Positions 44,313 to 54,600 of a stretch of DNA of 64,000 bases are shown one piece after another (position 1 is the first letter of the stretch; each line of letters starts with the position of its first letter). The DNA is taken from contig CAIQVJ010000108.1 of NCBI GenBank assembly GCA_903875225.1, positions 124,001 to 188,000 on the forward strand. The letters are read 5' to 3'. A program made the position numbers and the translations under genes. This stretch comes from an uncultured Pseudomonadota bacterium (GTDB lineage Bacteria; Myxococcota_A; UBA796; SXON01). The notes under the pieces are model-generated. The model saw only the letters and a list, made by a program, of their open reading frames with translations, made no database searches and was not told the DNA's origin.

Positions 44313-45962
44313 GTGCTGACTACGCTGCTGCTCTACACGCGCATCGCCTGGGCCACGACCACCCCGGAGCTCGATCTCTGCAAGGCGGCAGCGGCAGGGG
44401 ATCTTGCTGCCACGAAGGCCTGGATTCGCCAGGGGGCGGACGTGAACGCCTCCGGCAAGGTACCGATCGACGCATCTCGGGGGTCCGAGGACAAGTTCTG
44501 GGTGTTCATGGCGGGCGTCTTGAACGCGGGGGTCGTTCCCGTCAGCGACGCGCCCGCCCCGCACTTTGCCTACTACCACGCGCTGAGCTGCGCGCTCTCC
44601 GCGCCCACGCCCAGCCGCCCGGTGCTAGAAGCCCTGCTCGGCGCGGGCGCGGATCCGAACCGGCCCAGACCCGGCGCAGCGATCAGCGTCTACCTGAGCA
44701 CCCACCGGGAGGACCCTGCCGCTGCGGCGAACTACCGGTGGCTGCGGACCCGGGGCGCCAGCGCGGTGGACGCCGCGAAGGCGCTGATCGTCGACGACCG
44801 AGCCGACGGGGAGGCGCCGTCCCTGTTGGAAGAGGTGCTCAAGGATGGCGCCGCCGATCCATCTTGCGCTGCAGCGTCGCACGGAGACATCGCCATGCTC
44901 GCCCGCGTGTCGACAATTCCCGACGCTACGCTGTGTCACGAGCCCGACCCGCGCACGCTGCTCGACCTGGCAGCGAAGGCAGGCCGACTCGATGCTGCCG
45001 GATGGCTCCTGGCCCACGGGGCCGACCCAGACTTCGTGCCCCCGGCCGAGCCCACCGGAAGGACGGGCTTCCTCCAACCCGGCCGAGCCTCCACGGCGCC
45101 GGCGCTGGTCTACGCGATCGAGGGCGGGCACGAGGAAGTCGTCTCGCTGCTGCTCTCCCGGAAGGCGGATCCGTTCCAGATCGATACATCGGGGGTGCCT
45201 GCGATCGACGCGGTCGAATCGACCCCGCGCCTGACGGCCGCGCTCCTCGATGCCTCCCCGCGCGGTCTGGCCCTGCAGTGGGCGCTGGCCCGCGCGTTCC
45301 GCGACGAGGACGCCGGCACCGACGCCGCCATCGCCCTTCAGCAGTCCCCTCGACCCACAAGCGCCAGCGTGCAGCCACTCGAAGCCGTGGTCCGCGCCTG
45401 GTTGCCCCCTGATCTCCTGGCGCTGATCGCGGACCGAGCGACGCGCGACCTCGTGGCCCGCCTCACGCCGCGCTTCTGGGACGACGCGCTGGTCTCCACG
45501 CCCCTGGCCGCAGTCGTTCGGGTGCTGCAGGCGGAGCCCGCTGGTCGGGAGGGCGAGCTCCTGCTGTCGAAGAACCCCTGCCTGCCACAGCATGGAGCGT
45601 CCCGAGCCCAGGCTCGCGCGAAGCTGGGGAGGCCGTTCACGTCCGACGCGGCGTCCGACAGCTTCCTGCCCCCGCCCGGAACGCCGCTGGGGCTCTTCGG
45701 TGGCGCTCCCGGCGCCGACCCCGCCGTCCGCGTGGTCTACGACAAAGGCGGGGTCTACCGCGTGCGCGTCAGTCGGCCCGCCGAGCTTCGCGCGGCCGGC
45801 TGTGACGCCCCCGCGCTGCACTACCTCGAGCTCCCGGCCTGGCAGCGCGCGTGGGAGTACGGGGCCACGGCATCCGAGATCGCCCTCTACGGCATGCCGG
45901 ACGCGCACCTGGACAGCGTCGTGTGGGTCCTCGACGGCGCGCTGTCCCTCACGGAGCTATAA
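44313..45962 (+). CDS. Exported ankyrin-repeat protein
   Basis: About 550 residues. With the GTG at 44313 the N-terminus is a short signal-like helix (LTTLLLYTRIAWA); an ATG at 44274 is the alternative, but it lies inside the palindrome and overlaps the upstream gene. Ankyrin repeats are visible at LCKAAAAGDLAATKAWIRQG, VLEALLGAGADPNRP, LDAAGWLLAHGADPDF and HEEVVSLLLSRKADPF. The C-terminal ~150 residues are not assigned. It probably mediates protein-protein contacts in the envelope. Confidence 0.78.
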   Translation: MLTTLLLYTRIAWATTTPELDLCKAAAAGDLAATKAWIRQGADVNASGKVPIDASRGSEDKFWVFMAGVLNAGVVPVSDAPAPHFAYYHALSCALSAPTPSRPVLEALLGAGADPNRPRPGAAISVYLSTHREDPAAAANYRWLRTRGASAVDAAKALIVDDRADGEAPSLLEEVLKDGAADPSCAAASHGDIAMLARVSTIPDATLCHEPDPRTLLDLAAKAGRLDAAGWLLAHGADPDFVPPAEPTGRTGFLQPGRASTAPALVYAIEGGHEEVVSLLLSRKADPFQIDTSGVPAIDAVESTPRLTAALLDASPRGLALQWALARAFRDEDAGTDAAIALQQSPRPTSASVQPLEAVVRAWLPPDLLALIADRATRDLVARLTPRFWDDALVSTPLAAVVRVLQAEPAGREGELLLSKNPCLPQHGASRAQARAKLGRPFTSDAASDSFLPPPGTPLGLFGGAPGADPAVRVVYDKGGVYRVRVSRPAELRAAGCDAPALHYLELPAWQRAWEYGATASEIALYGMPDAHLDSVVWVLDGALSLTEL

Positions 45963-46457
45963 TTGGGCTCCTTCGAGATCAATTCCTGGGTGGACGGGCC
46001 CCCGGATCAGGTGTGGGAGCACGCCACCTCGCACGCCGGCATCACCCAGGAGCTCGCCCCCTGGGTGCGCATGACCCTGCCTGCGGGAAAGAGCGATCGG
46101 GAGCTCCGGGCCGTGCTCTCCGGACGGATCCCGGTGCCCAACCACCTCGGTCGGGCCTGGCTCGTGTTCGTCGGCGTGATCCCGTTCGAGTACGACCAGC
46201 TGCGGATCGTGCGCGTGGAGCCCGGCCGCAGCTTCACCGAGCGGTCGGAGATGGGCAGCATCGAACGCTGGCAGCACCACCGCAGCGTCGAGCCCGTGAG
46301 CAGCGGGGGCACGACTGTCACCGACCGGCTGGCCTGGGAGACCCGGTGGTGGATGCCCGACTTCCTGGTGGGCGCGGTCGTCCGCACGCTGTTTTCGCGC
46401 CGGCACCGCAGGTTGAGAGCGAAGAAGTGGAGCTCGGTCGGCCCGCAAGTCGGCTGA
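45963..46457 (+). CDS. SRPBCC (START-like) family protein
   Basis: 164 residues starting at TTG immediately after the preceding stop. The pattern FEINSWVDGPPDQVWEHATS at the N-terminus and the later WETRWWMPDFLVG...TLFSRRHRRL helix are typical of SRPBCC/polyketide-cyclase-like folds that bind hydrophobic ligands. The ligand is unknown. It is convergent with the next gene. Confidence 0.72.
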   Translation: MGSFEINSWVDGPPDQVWEHATSHAGITQELAPWVRMTLPAGKSDRELRAVLSGRIPVPNHLGRAWLVFVGVIPFEYDQLRIVRVEPGRSFTERSEMGSIERWQHHRSVEPVSSGGTTVTDRLAWETRWWMPDFLVGAVVRTLFSRRHRRLRAKKWSSVGPQVG

Positions 46458-46458
46458 C

Positions 46459-47514
46459 CTACTCCTGGGCCTCGCCCTCTTCCCCGTTCATCGCGCTCAT
46501 CACCGACTGCGCAAGAAACAACTTGACGCAAGCCGATACAGAACCGATCTCGCTGCCCTTCGCGCCCGAGGCCACCTCCGCGAGGATCTCCCCGAACATG
46601 GCGTGGTGCCTGTCCCAGCCCGCCAGCCACAGGAACTCGCGGGTGAGTTCCAGGTACTTTGCAAGGGCGAGGCGCGCAGTGTCGGTGAGCGCGGCGTCCG
46701 CCGCCCCGTTCATGATGGCGTCCATCGCGGCGCGCCGCGATTCGTCATCCGGGTAGAGCGGCGAGGCCACGGCCTCCATCAAGGGCATCAGGGCCTGGCT
46801 GAGCGGCTTCTCCTCGAGGAGGTCGGGGTTGGGCATCCAACGCACCAGGCTCGCAGGCTCCGCGGGCTGCCCCTCCAGCCGACGGCCCACGGGATCGAGC
46901 AATCGTGCAGAAGCGATCAGGCCCTCGGGCAGCAACCTGACGAAGTGTCGCCAGTCCTCGTGGTGGCTGGCGAAGCGCTCGGCGTAGTGCAGCGCGGCCA
47001 CGAAAGGCACCTCGGCCCGCCGATACTTCTCCGCGGCCTTCCACACCTCCCGGATGCCGGACCGGTTCACGAAGGAGATCTGCACATCGCGGAGACTGGA
47101 CCGCCCGCCCAGCACGACGCCCACGACACAGGATCCCTGCTCGTTGGCGATGGTCAGCATCACCTCGAGGTCCCCGTTGTCGTCCGGCACGCCCACGTAG
47201 GCGCGCATCATGACCTCGACGTGCTCCTTCTCGAGCGTGAAGGCGCGGGCCTCGGCCGGCGCGCTCGGAATCGAGACGCCCGCGGAACGCAGTCTGTGCA
47301 ATCCGGCCGCTGCGGCCTTCCGCGTGACCTTCGGACCCCGCTCCGCCGCGGCCTGGAGCGCCGCGACGTTGCGCAGGGCTACCGCCGCTGCGACCGCGAC
47401 ATCCACGTTGGCGAGGCCAGCGAGCTCCCCGACCCCGTCGTGCGCCCACGCGACCATGGCGGGGTCACCGGACCTGTCGACCACCGCCGCCAGCCCGGGG
47501 TCCGTGCGCGCCAC
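46459..47514 (-). CDS. Hypothetical protein
   Basis: 351 residues, mostly helical and Ala-rich, with no signal peptide or recognised motif. It directly follows maeB on the same strand (a gap of one base), so it is likely cotranscribed. The N-terminal ~100 residues look like HEAT-type helical pairs (uncertain). No function is assigned. Confidence 0.65.
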   Translation of the reverse strand: MARTDPGLAAVVDRSGDPAMVAWAHDGVGELAGLANVDVAVAAAVALRNVAALQAAAERGPKVTRKAAAAGLHRLRSAGVSIPSAPAEARAFTLEKEHVEVMMRAYVGVPDDNGDLEVMLTIANEQGSCVVGVVLGGRSSLRDVQISFVNRSGIREVWKAAEKYRRAEVPFVAALHYAERFASHHEDWRHFVRLLPEGLIASARLLDPVGRRLEGQPAEPASLVRWMPNPDLLEEKPLSQALMPLMEAVASPLYPDDESRRAAMDAIMNGAADAALTDTARLALAKYLELTREFLWLAGWDRHHAMFGEILAEVASGAKGSEIGSVSACVKLFLAQSVMSAMNGEEGEAQE

Positions 47515-47515
47515 C

Positions 47516-49783
47516 TCAGCCTTCCTGCTTCGAAAGGTTCAGCGCCTGGTTTGCAGTGATCGCCGCCATGTTCACGATGTCGGAGACGGTCGAACCGAGC
47601 GCCAGCACGCTCACCGGCTTGGCGGTGCCCATGAGCACCGGTCCGATGGTGGTCGCGCCGCCCAGCTCCCGGAGCAACTTGTAGCAGATGTTGCCTGCCG
47701 CGAGATCCGGGAAGATGAGCACGTTCGCGTCGCCCTGGATCGCGGAGAACGCGAAGTCCTCGGCTGCCATCTCGGAGTTCACAGCCGAGTCGGCCTGCAT
47801 CTCCCCGTCGATCACCAGGGTTGGCCACTGCTCCCGCACCAGCTCGATCGCACGCGGGATCTTGCTCACGTTGGGGTCGTCGCGGTGCGAGCCGAAGTCG
47901 GAGTAGGAGAGCATCGCTACTCGCGGGGTGTACCCCATGCTCTCGGCCAACCTGGCCGTGTTCATCGCGATGCCCGCGAGCGTCTCCGCGTCGGGGTTCA
48001 CGTTCACGGTGCAGTCGCCGAAGAACATGCGGCGCCCCTTGAACAGCATCACATAGGCGCCGCTCACACACTTCGAGCGGGGATCGGTGCCGATGATCTG
48101 GAGCGTGGGCCGGGCGGTGTCGGCGTAGGTGGAGTCGAGCCCGCCGCACATCGCGTCGGCATCGCCCATCCGGACCATCATCGCGGCGTACTCGGTGGGA
48201 CGGCGCAGCGCGGCGCGGGCCGCGTGGTGGGTCATGCCCTTCCGGCGGCGCAGCTTCCAGAGCTCGGTGGCATAGCGGTCGAACCGCTCGTTCTCCCGCA
48301 TCTCCACGAGCTCGACGCCCGTGAGGTTCACGTTCTGCTTTTCGGCCCGGTTGAGGATCTTCCACTCATCGCCCACCACGATGGGCTTGCAGATGCCCTC
48401 GTCCACGAGGATCTGCGCGGCGCGCAGCACGCGGGGGTTGGCGCCCTCGGGGAACACGATCCGCTTCGGGTTGAGCCGCGCCCGATTCATCATCGGCCGC
48501 AGGATCTCCTTCGACCGCTCGAGGCTGCGCTCCAGGCGCTCCTTGTAGCCGCGGATGTCCGCGATGGGCTCGCGGGCGACGCCGGACTCGGCAGCGGCCT
48601 GCGCGACGGCGGGCGCGACCCAAAGCAGCACGCGCGGGTCGAACGGCTTGGGGATGATGTAGTCGGGGCCGAATTGCAGGTGATCGAGGTCATACGCTGC
48701 GAGCACGGAGTCGGGCACATCCTCGCGGGCCAGGGCGGCGATCGCGCGGACCGCGGCGACCTTCATCGCCTCGTTGATCGCCCGCGCACGGCAGTCGAGC
48801 GCGCCGCGGAACAGGAACGGGAACCCGAGCACGTTGTTGACCTGGTTCGGGTAGTCCGAGCGGCCAGTGGCGATGATCGCGTCGGGCACGGCCTTGCGGG
48901 CGGCGTCGTACTCGATCTCGGGATCGGGGTTGGCCATCGCGAAGATGATCGGCTTCGGCCGCATCTGGAGCAGCATCTCGGGCTTGAGCACGCCGGCGAC
49001 CGAGAGTCCGATGAAAACGTCCGCACCGACGAGCGCCTCGGCGAGGGTCTTGTGCTCCTCGCCCTGGGCGTACTCCATCTTCTCGGGGAAGGTGTGCTCC
49101 TTGCGGCCCTTGTAGATCAGGCCCGCGCTGTCGCACATCCAGATGTTCTCCCGGAGGATGCCGATGGACACGAGCAGGTTGGCGGTGGCGATGGCCGCAG
49201 CACCCGCGCCCGAGAACACGACCCGCGTCGTGGCGATGTCACGCTCGGTGACCTCCAACGCATTGAGCAGGCCGGCGGTCGCGATGATCGCGGTGCCGTG
49301 CTGATCGTCGTGGAAAACGGGGATGTCGAGCATGGCCTGTAGCGTACGCTCGATGTAGAAGCAGTCGGGGGACTTGATGTCCTCGAGGTTGATCCCGCCG
49401 AACGTCGGCGCGATGGCCTTCACGGCGGCGATGACCTCCTCGGGGGTCTTCGCATCCAGTTCGATGTCGATGCTGTCGATGTCTGCAAACTTCTTGAACA
49501 GGTTCGACTTGCCTTCCATGACCGGCTTTCCGGCCATGGGCCCGATGTTGCCGAGCCCCAGCACAGCGGTGCCGTTCGTGACCACCGCCACGAGGTTGCC
49601 CTTGGCGGTGTACTTGTACACGTCGTCGGGGCGGGCGTGGATCGCGAGGCAGGGCTCTGCGACCCCGGGGGTGTAGCAGAGCGCGAGGTCGCGCTGGGTC
49701 AGGAGCGGCTTGGTGGGGACGATCTCGATCTTCCCCGGACGGCCGCTGCTGTGGTAATCGAGGGCATCAGACTTGAGGCGCAT
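47516..49783 (-). CDS. maeB: NADP-dependent malic enzyme with phosphotransacetylase-like domain
   Basis: 755 residues, the length of MaeB. The malic domain includes [32 protein letters not shown] and [12 protein letters not shown]; the NAD(P)-binding domain has [16 protein letters not shown] phosphotransacetylase-like domain fills ~430-755 ([20 protein letters not shown]). It decarboxylates malate to pyruvate; the PTA-like part is usually regulatory, not catalytic, in this family. Confidence 0.95.
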   Translation of the reverse strand: MRLKSDALDYHSSGRPGKIEIVPTKPLLTQRDLALCYTPGVAEPCLAIHARPDDVYKYTAKGNLVAVVTNGTAVLGLGNIGPMAGKPVMEGKSNLFKKFADIDSIDIELDAKTPEEVIAAVKAIAPTFGGINLEDIKSPDCFYIERTLQAMLDIPVFHDDQHGTAIIATAGLLNALEVTERDIATTRVVFSGAGAAAIATANLLVSIGILRENIWMCDSAGLIYKGRKEHTFPEKMEYAQGEEHKTLAEALVGADVFIGLSVAGVLKPEMLLQMRPKPIIFAMANPDPEIEYDAARKAVPDAIIATGRSDYPNQVNNVLGFPFLFRGALDCRARAINEAMKVAAVRAIAALAREDVPDSVLAAYDLDHLQFGPDYIIPKPFDPRVLLWVAPAVAQAAAESGVAREPIADIRGYKERLERSLERSKEILRPMMNRARLNPKRIVFPEGANPRVLRAAQILVDEGICKPIVVGDEWKILNRAEKQNVNLTGVELVEMRENERFDRYATELWKLRRRKGMTHHAARAALRRPTEYAAMMVRMGDADAMCGGLDSTYADTARPTLQIIGTDPRSKCVSGAYVMLFKGRRMFFGDCTVNVNPDAETLAGIAMNTARLAESMGYTPRVAMLSYSDFGSHRDDPNVSKIPRAIELVREQWPTLVIDGEMQADSAVNSEMAAEDFAFSAIQGDANVLIFPDLAAGNICYKLLRELGGATTIGPVLMGTAKPVSVLALGSTVSDIVNMAAITANQALNLSKQEG

Positions 49784-49957
49784 GGGAACTCCGGCCGGCC
49801 GCGCTTAACCCGACCTGGGTTTGCCGGGACGCTGGTCCTCCGGATCTTTTTGGGCGGCTCGCTCCCCAGGATCGGCTTCCCCGGAGGCCGCGGAACGCCG
49901 CACAGCCCCCTCCTGGACTCGTGCACCGGGGCCCCTCGCGGAATAGCGGAGCGGCGC

Positions 49958-50031
49958 GTCTCCGTAGCTCAACTGGATAGAGCATCAGCCTTCGAAGCTG
50001 AGGGTTCCGTGTTCGAATCACGGCGGGGGCA
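49958..50031 (+). tRNA. tRNA-Arg (anticodon UCG)
   Basis: 74 nucleotides with a complete cloverleaf. The acceptor stem GTCTCCG/CGGGGGC has two G-U pairs. The D-arm is GCTC/GAGC, the anticodon stem TCAGC/GCTGA with loop CTTCGAA (UCG, reading CGA), and the T-arm CCGTG/CACGG with loop TTCGAAT. The discriminator is A and the CCA end is not encoded. Confidence 0.92.
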
Positions 50032-50041
50032 CACCCTGAAG

Positions 50042-50944
50042 ATGCCACGCCACGACACCGCCACCCACGGCCGCCGCGCCACGTGGCTGGCGCTCGGGGC
50101 CATCGCCCTGTGGGCCTCGCTTGCCGCGCTCGCCACCCGGCTGGCGCAGGTGCCCCCGTTCGCCCTCGTCGGCGTAGCCCTGGGGCTCGGCGGCCTGGCC
50201 GGGCTTCGCCCCGCAGGGCTTCGCGCGGCCCGCCCCGCGGCGCTCCTGCTCGGCGTGTACGGGCTCTTCGCCTACCACCTGTGCCTGTTCCTCGCGCTGC
50301 GGCTGGCGCCGCCGGTGGAGGCGAACCTGGTCAATTACCTGTGGCCCCTGCTCATCGTTGTCCTGTCCCCGGTGCTGGTCCGCGGGCCCACGCTTCAGGT
50401 GCGCCACGTCCTCGGTGCGCTCTCCGGGTTCGCTGGCGCGGCCCTGCTCGTCAGCGGCGGACGGCTCGCCGTTCCTGCAGAGGGGCTGGCCGGCTTCCTG
50501 CTGGCCGCGCTCGCTGCCCTCATCTGGTCGACCTTCTCGCTCCTGACCAAGCGGCTGGGGCACGTCCCCACCTCCACGGTGTCGATCTCCTGCCTCGTCT
50601 CCGGCGGCCTCTCGCTGGCCTGCCATGCGCTCCTCGAACCGGCCTGGCGCCCGGCCGCAGCGGAGGTGCCGGTGCTGCTCTTCATCGGGCTCGGGCCCAT
50701 GGGAGCGGCGTTCTACCTGTGGGACCGGGCGCTCAAGGATGGAGATCCGCGCACCATCGGCACCCTGGCCTACCTCACGCCCCTCCTCTCCACGCTCCTT
50801 CTGGCAGCGACCGGCGCGGGGAGGATCACTCCCCTTGCGTTTGCGGCCGGCGGACTCATCATCGGCGGGGCGGTCGTGGGCAACTGGCCGGCGCGCCCTC
50901 TCCGACCGCCGGGGAGCGGGGAGGGCTCCCCGGTGTCGGGCTGA
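50042..50944 (+). CDS. DMT-superfamily (EamA) transporter
   Basis: 300 residues with about ten hydrophobic helices arranged as two EamA repeats (ALWASLAALATRL... and LIWSTFSLLTKRLG...). EANLVNYLWPLLIVVLSPVL and FYLWDRALKDGD recall YddG-like aromatic amino-acid exporters. The ATG at 50042 follows the tRNA by 10 bases. The substrate is not determinable from sequence. Confidence 0.88.
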   Translation: MPRHDTATHGRRATWLALGAIALWASLAALATRLAQVPPFALVGVALGLGGLAGLRPAGLRAARPAALLLGVYGLFAYHLCLFLALRLAPPVEANLVNYLWPLLIVVLSPVLVRGPTLQVRHVLGALSGFAGAALLVSGGRLAVPAEGLAGFLLAALAALIWSTFSLLTKRLGHVPTSTVSISCLVSGGLSLACHALLEPAWRPAAAEVPVLLFIGLGPMGAAFYLWDRALKDGDPRTIGTLAYLTPLLSTLLLAATGAGRITPLAFAAGGLIIGGAVVGNWPARPLRPPGSGEGSPVSG

Positions 50945-50961
50945 GCGGGCACCGCCCCCGG

Positions 50962-51660
50962 TCAGGTTCCGTCTGTGCGGGATCCCGCGCGCGCCGCGCC
51001 GCTCGCAGGTGCAGGTGGCCATAAGAGCAGTCGTGCACGCTCCGCGCGCTTCGCCGAGAGCTCCACCCCGATGGCGTCCAATCCGCGCGCGTTGGCCACC
51101 GCGAGGGCCGTCCCGTGGCCACAGAACGGGTCGACGACCACGCGACAGGCGGTGTGGTGGAGCAGGAACGTGCACACGGCCTCACAGGCGGCCGTGCCCA
51201 TCGCGCGGGGCCAGGGCATCTCCCCCAGGCTGGGCAGCACGTCGGCAGAGGATTGCGCGGGGGTGAGCCGGAGCGCCGAGCTGAAGCAGAGCAGATGGGC
51301 GAATGCGGGCCGGCCGAACGTGCACTGGCCAGGCGCGATCCTGCACACCACCTTGTGCCACAGCAGCGAGGAGCCGGCAGCCTCGGCGCCGCGGGAGACG
51401 AGGTACGCCTTGTCCACCCAGCGCCCCTCGTGCTTGATGTCCGTCTGGTAGAAGATGGCCACGGATTCGGGCGCGACGCGCTGGCACACCAGCTCCGCCG
51501 TCGCCACGAACCAGTCGCGCCAGCCCCCGAACCCGAGCCGGGGGAGCTCCGAAACGTCGGGCAACGACGTGACGACCGCATGTTCAGGCCCCAGCGGGTG
51601 CTCCCGCAGCCAGGCCAGGCCATCGCCCTGGTACACGACGCGCTGCCCGATGGCGCTCAT
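50962..51660 (-). CDS. DNA-methylase-like SAM-dependent methyltransferase
   Basis: 232 residues. The C-terminal part has VVDPFCGHGTALAVANARGL and DAIGVEL, matching the SAM-binding motifs I-II of N4/N6 DNA methylases. The position of the catalytic (D/N/S)PPY motif reads TSLPDVSEL, so base-amination specificity is doubtful; RNA or another substrate is possible. It lies 33 bases downstream of sbcC on the same strand and is probably in that operon. Confidence 0.7.
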   Translation of the reverse strand: MSAIGQRVVYQGDGLAWLREHPLGPEHAVVTSLPDVSELPRLGFGGWRDWFVATAELVCQRVAPESVAIFYQTDIKHEGRWVDKAYLVSRGAEAAGSSLLWHKVVCRIAPGQCTFGRPAFAHLLCFSSALRLTPAQSSADVLPSLGEMPWPRAMGTAACEAVCTFLLHHTACRVVVDPFCGHGTALAVANARGLDAIGVELSAKRAERARLLLWPPAPASGAARAGSRTDGT

Positions 51661-51693
51661 CCCGACACCCCACCGGGGGACTGTGAACGCCGG

Positions 51694-54600
51694 CTATGCA
51701 CGTGACACCCGCAGCGTGCTGGTCTCGCTCTGCTTCTGCACGGTCACGATCGCGTCGACACGTTCCGCGATCACCGGCACATGGGAGATCACCCCGATCT
51801 GGGTTCCGCCGGCGCTGATCTTGCGGAGCGCGTCGACCACGGGCTCCACGGTCTCGCTGTCGAGCGAGCCGAACCCCTCGTCGATGAACAGCGTCTGCAC
51901 GTTCACCGACCGTGACGACAGGCGGCCGAGCGCAAGCGCGAGCGCGAGGGACACGAGGAAGGTCTCGCCACCCGAGAGGCTCTCCGTGCCGCGGAGCTCG
52001 TCGCCGCTCTCCTCGTCGCACACCCGCAGGTCCATGTCCGACTCGGGGTGGCGCTGCAGCGTGTAGCGCCGGGCGAACACGGCGAGCTGGTCATTGGCGA
52101 GCTCCACAAGGGCGTCGACGCTGCGCGACTGCGCGAGCCTTCGGAACTTGTCCCCCCCGATGAGGCCCCGGAGCAGCGTCCAGGGTTGCGCGAGGCCGTC
52201 GAGCCGCTCCTTCTCCGCCACGGCGGCCCGTTGACGTTCCCCCTCGTCGCGGCGTCTCGTGACGTCGGCGAGCGCCTCCGTTCGGGCGTCGTCGGCGCGC
52301 GAGATCGTCGCCTCAGCCGCGGCGGTGCGTTCATCGAGCGTGGAGGGATCGAAGCCCTCGGGCAACACCAGCGCCAGCACCTCCGCCTCGGCCGCCTCGC
52401 TCGCATCCTCCGCGCGGTGGAGCGCGTCGCTCGTCTGGAGGACCGCACGCCGGGTCTGCTCCCGGGCGGCGTGATCCATCAGACGGGCTTCGAGCTCCTC
52501 GCGGGTCCACCCCGCGCTCGTGAGCGCACCCGCCAGCGCCGCTGCGGCCGAGACCGCCTCCGCGGCGCACCGGGCCGCGTGCTGCCTGGCGGAATCGGTC
52601 TCCACAGCGGCCGTGCCGGCCGTCGCCGACGCTGCCGCACGCAGCGCCTCCGCCTCGCCGGCGAGCTGCTCCGCCTCGTCGACCGCAGCCTGGAGCTCCT
52701 GCTCGACGTCGTCCACCGGGCGGCCCGAGAGTACGGCCGCGCGCTCCGCGAGGCTGGCGGACTGCACGCCAGTCACCCGCGCCAGCTCGATCTCCCCCTC
52801 CTCCAGGTGCCCACGAGCCGCTGCCTGCTCCGTCTCTGCGCCGCGCGCCGCCTGGTCCAGGTCGGGGAGCCTCGCGCTGAGCTCGTCGTGTACCTTCTCG
52901 ACCTGCCGCCACTCCACGACCGACGCGAGCACCCGGGACAGCGCGTCCGCTGCGTCGCCGAGGTCCAGCGCCTCGGGCCAGACCGCCAACAGCGCCGAAG
53001 CCTCGGCGAGCGCGACCGCAGTCGCCGCACTGGCGGCGCGCGACTCCAGCTCCGCGCTGCGCGCGGCGCTCACTGCTGCCGCCTGGGCCGCTGCCAGGGG
53101 AGCCATCGCGCTCGTCGCATCCAGCACGACGCGCTGTGCACGCTCCGCGGCCGTGCGGGCGAGCCCCCAGGTACGCCGCTCCTCGGTGCGCTGCTCCACC
53201 TCCCGGTCGCCCGCCTGCACCGCGGCCGCGAGCGCATCCTGCGGCAGTCGCGGCTCGGGGCCCCACCTCTCGCGCGCCGCCAGCAGCTCCTGCTCCGCGG
53301 CCACGAGCGTGGCGCGCAAGGCCGGCAGCTCCGCGACCACCAGGTCCAGCTCTGCCCGGAGGCGGATCCCCTCCCCCCGCGCACCGGACAGCGCGCGATT
53401 CAGCGCATCGAGCGTGGACTGCACCTCCGCCACGACGGTGTCCGCGGCCGAGGTCCCAGGCATCGCACCCGCGACCGCCCAGGGGTGCTCTGTCGCCCCG
53501 CACAGCGGGCACGGCTCGCCATCCGTGAGCGCGGGGCGATGTTCCTCGAGCGAGAGCATGGCCCGCGCACGCTCCCGGACACGCAGCGCCATGGCGAGCT
53601 CCTGCTCGGACTCCCTCACCCGGGCCTCCGCGACGGCGAGCGCTGCCTCGCCCCGCTCCATCTCGAGGACCAGGACGTCATGCCGACGGACCTTCGGGTC
53701 CAGCCTCGCCGTGGCGGTCTGCACGGCGCTCTCTGCCGCGCCCAGCGCCAGACCGCGATCCCAGCGATCCCGGGCCACCCGCTGCGCCGCGAGGGCGGCG
53801 CCGGGATCGGGCTCCGGGCCCAGCCGGGCGAGCACGCCCTCGGCATGCTCGGTCTCGACGAGCGCCGCAGCGCGAACCTTCTCCGCCTCGCTCGCCAGGT
53901 CTCCCGCGCGATCGGCGGTGCGAACCGCCGCCTGCCAGTCCCCCCCCCGCTTGATCTCCTCCAAACGCAGAGCGCCCAACGCACGCAGCGATTGCGCGGG
54001 ATCGCCCCGCTCCAGCGTGAGCCCGACGCCCCGCCGCTCCGCCAGGTATCGACCTGCCCGCGCGTGCCGGTCCCGCGCGTCTTCGGCTGCGGCGACGGCC
54101 CGGCGAGCGCCGTCCACGCGACCGGCGAGGTCGGACTGCCGCTGGGCCACCTGCTTCCGCGCATCGTCGACTGCGAGGGCAGCGGCGCGCACGCCCTGGT
54201 CGAGCAGGCGTGCGGACGCGAGCGCGGGCGCTGCGTCGCGCTGAGCGGCCCGCGTGGCGACGGCGTGCTCCCGGCGCACCACCGCGATCCCGCCCGCCCT
54301 CTCCGCCTCGGCCGCGGCCCTCACCGCCTGCTCCTCGCGCGTCCGGGCCGCGAGGTCCGCCTGCACGCGCGCACCGGTCGCCGTGCGGTCCGCCTCCCAC
54401 GCCTCGCGCCAGCCCTCGGCCTGATCGGCGAGTCGGAGCTGTTCGGCGCGCGGTGCGATGGCAGCCACGCGCTCGGCGGCTGCCTCCCGCTCGGCTCGCC
54501 GGGCCTCGAGACGGGCCTGACGGACACGCAACTCGGCGCCCAATCGACGCTCTTCGACGAGGGCCTGCCGCTCGGCCTGCGCGGCGTCGAGCGTGGCCTT

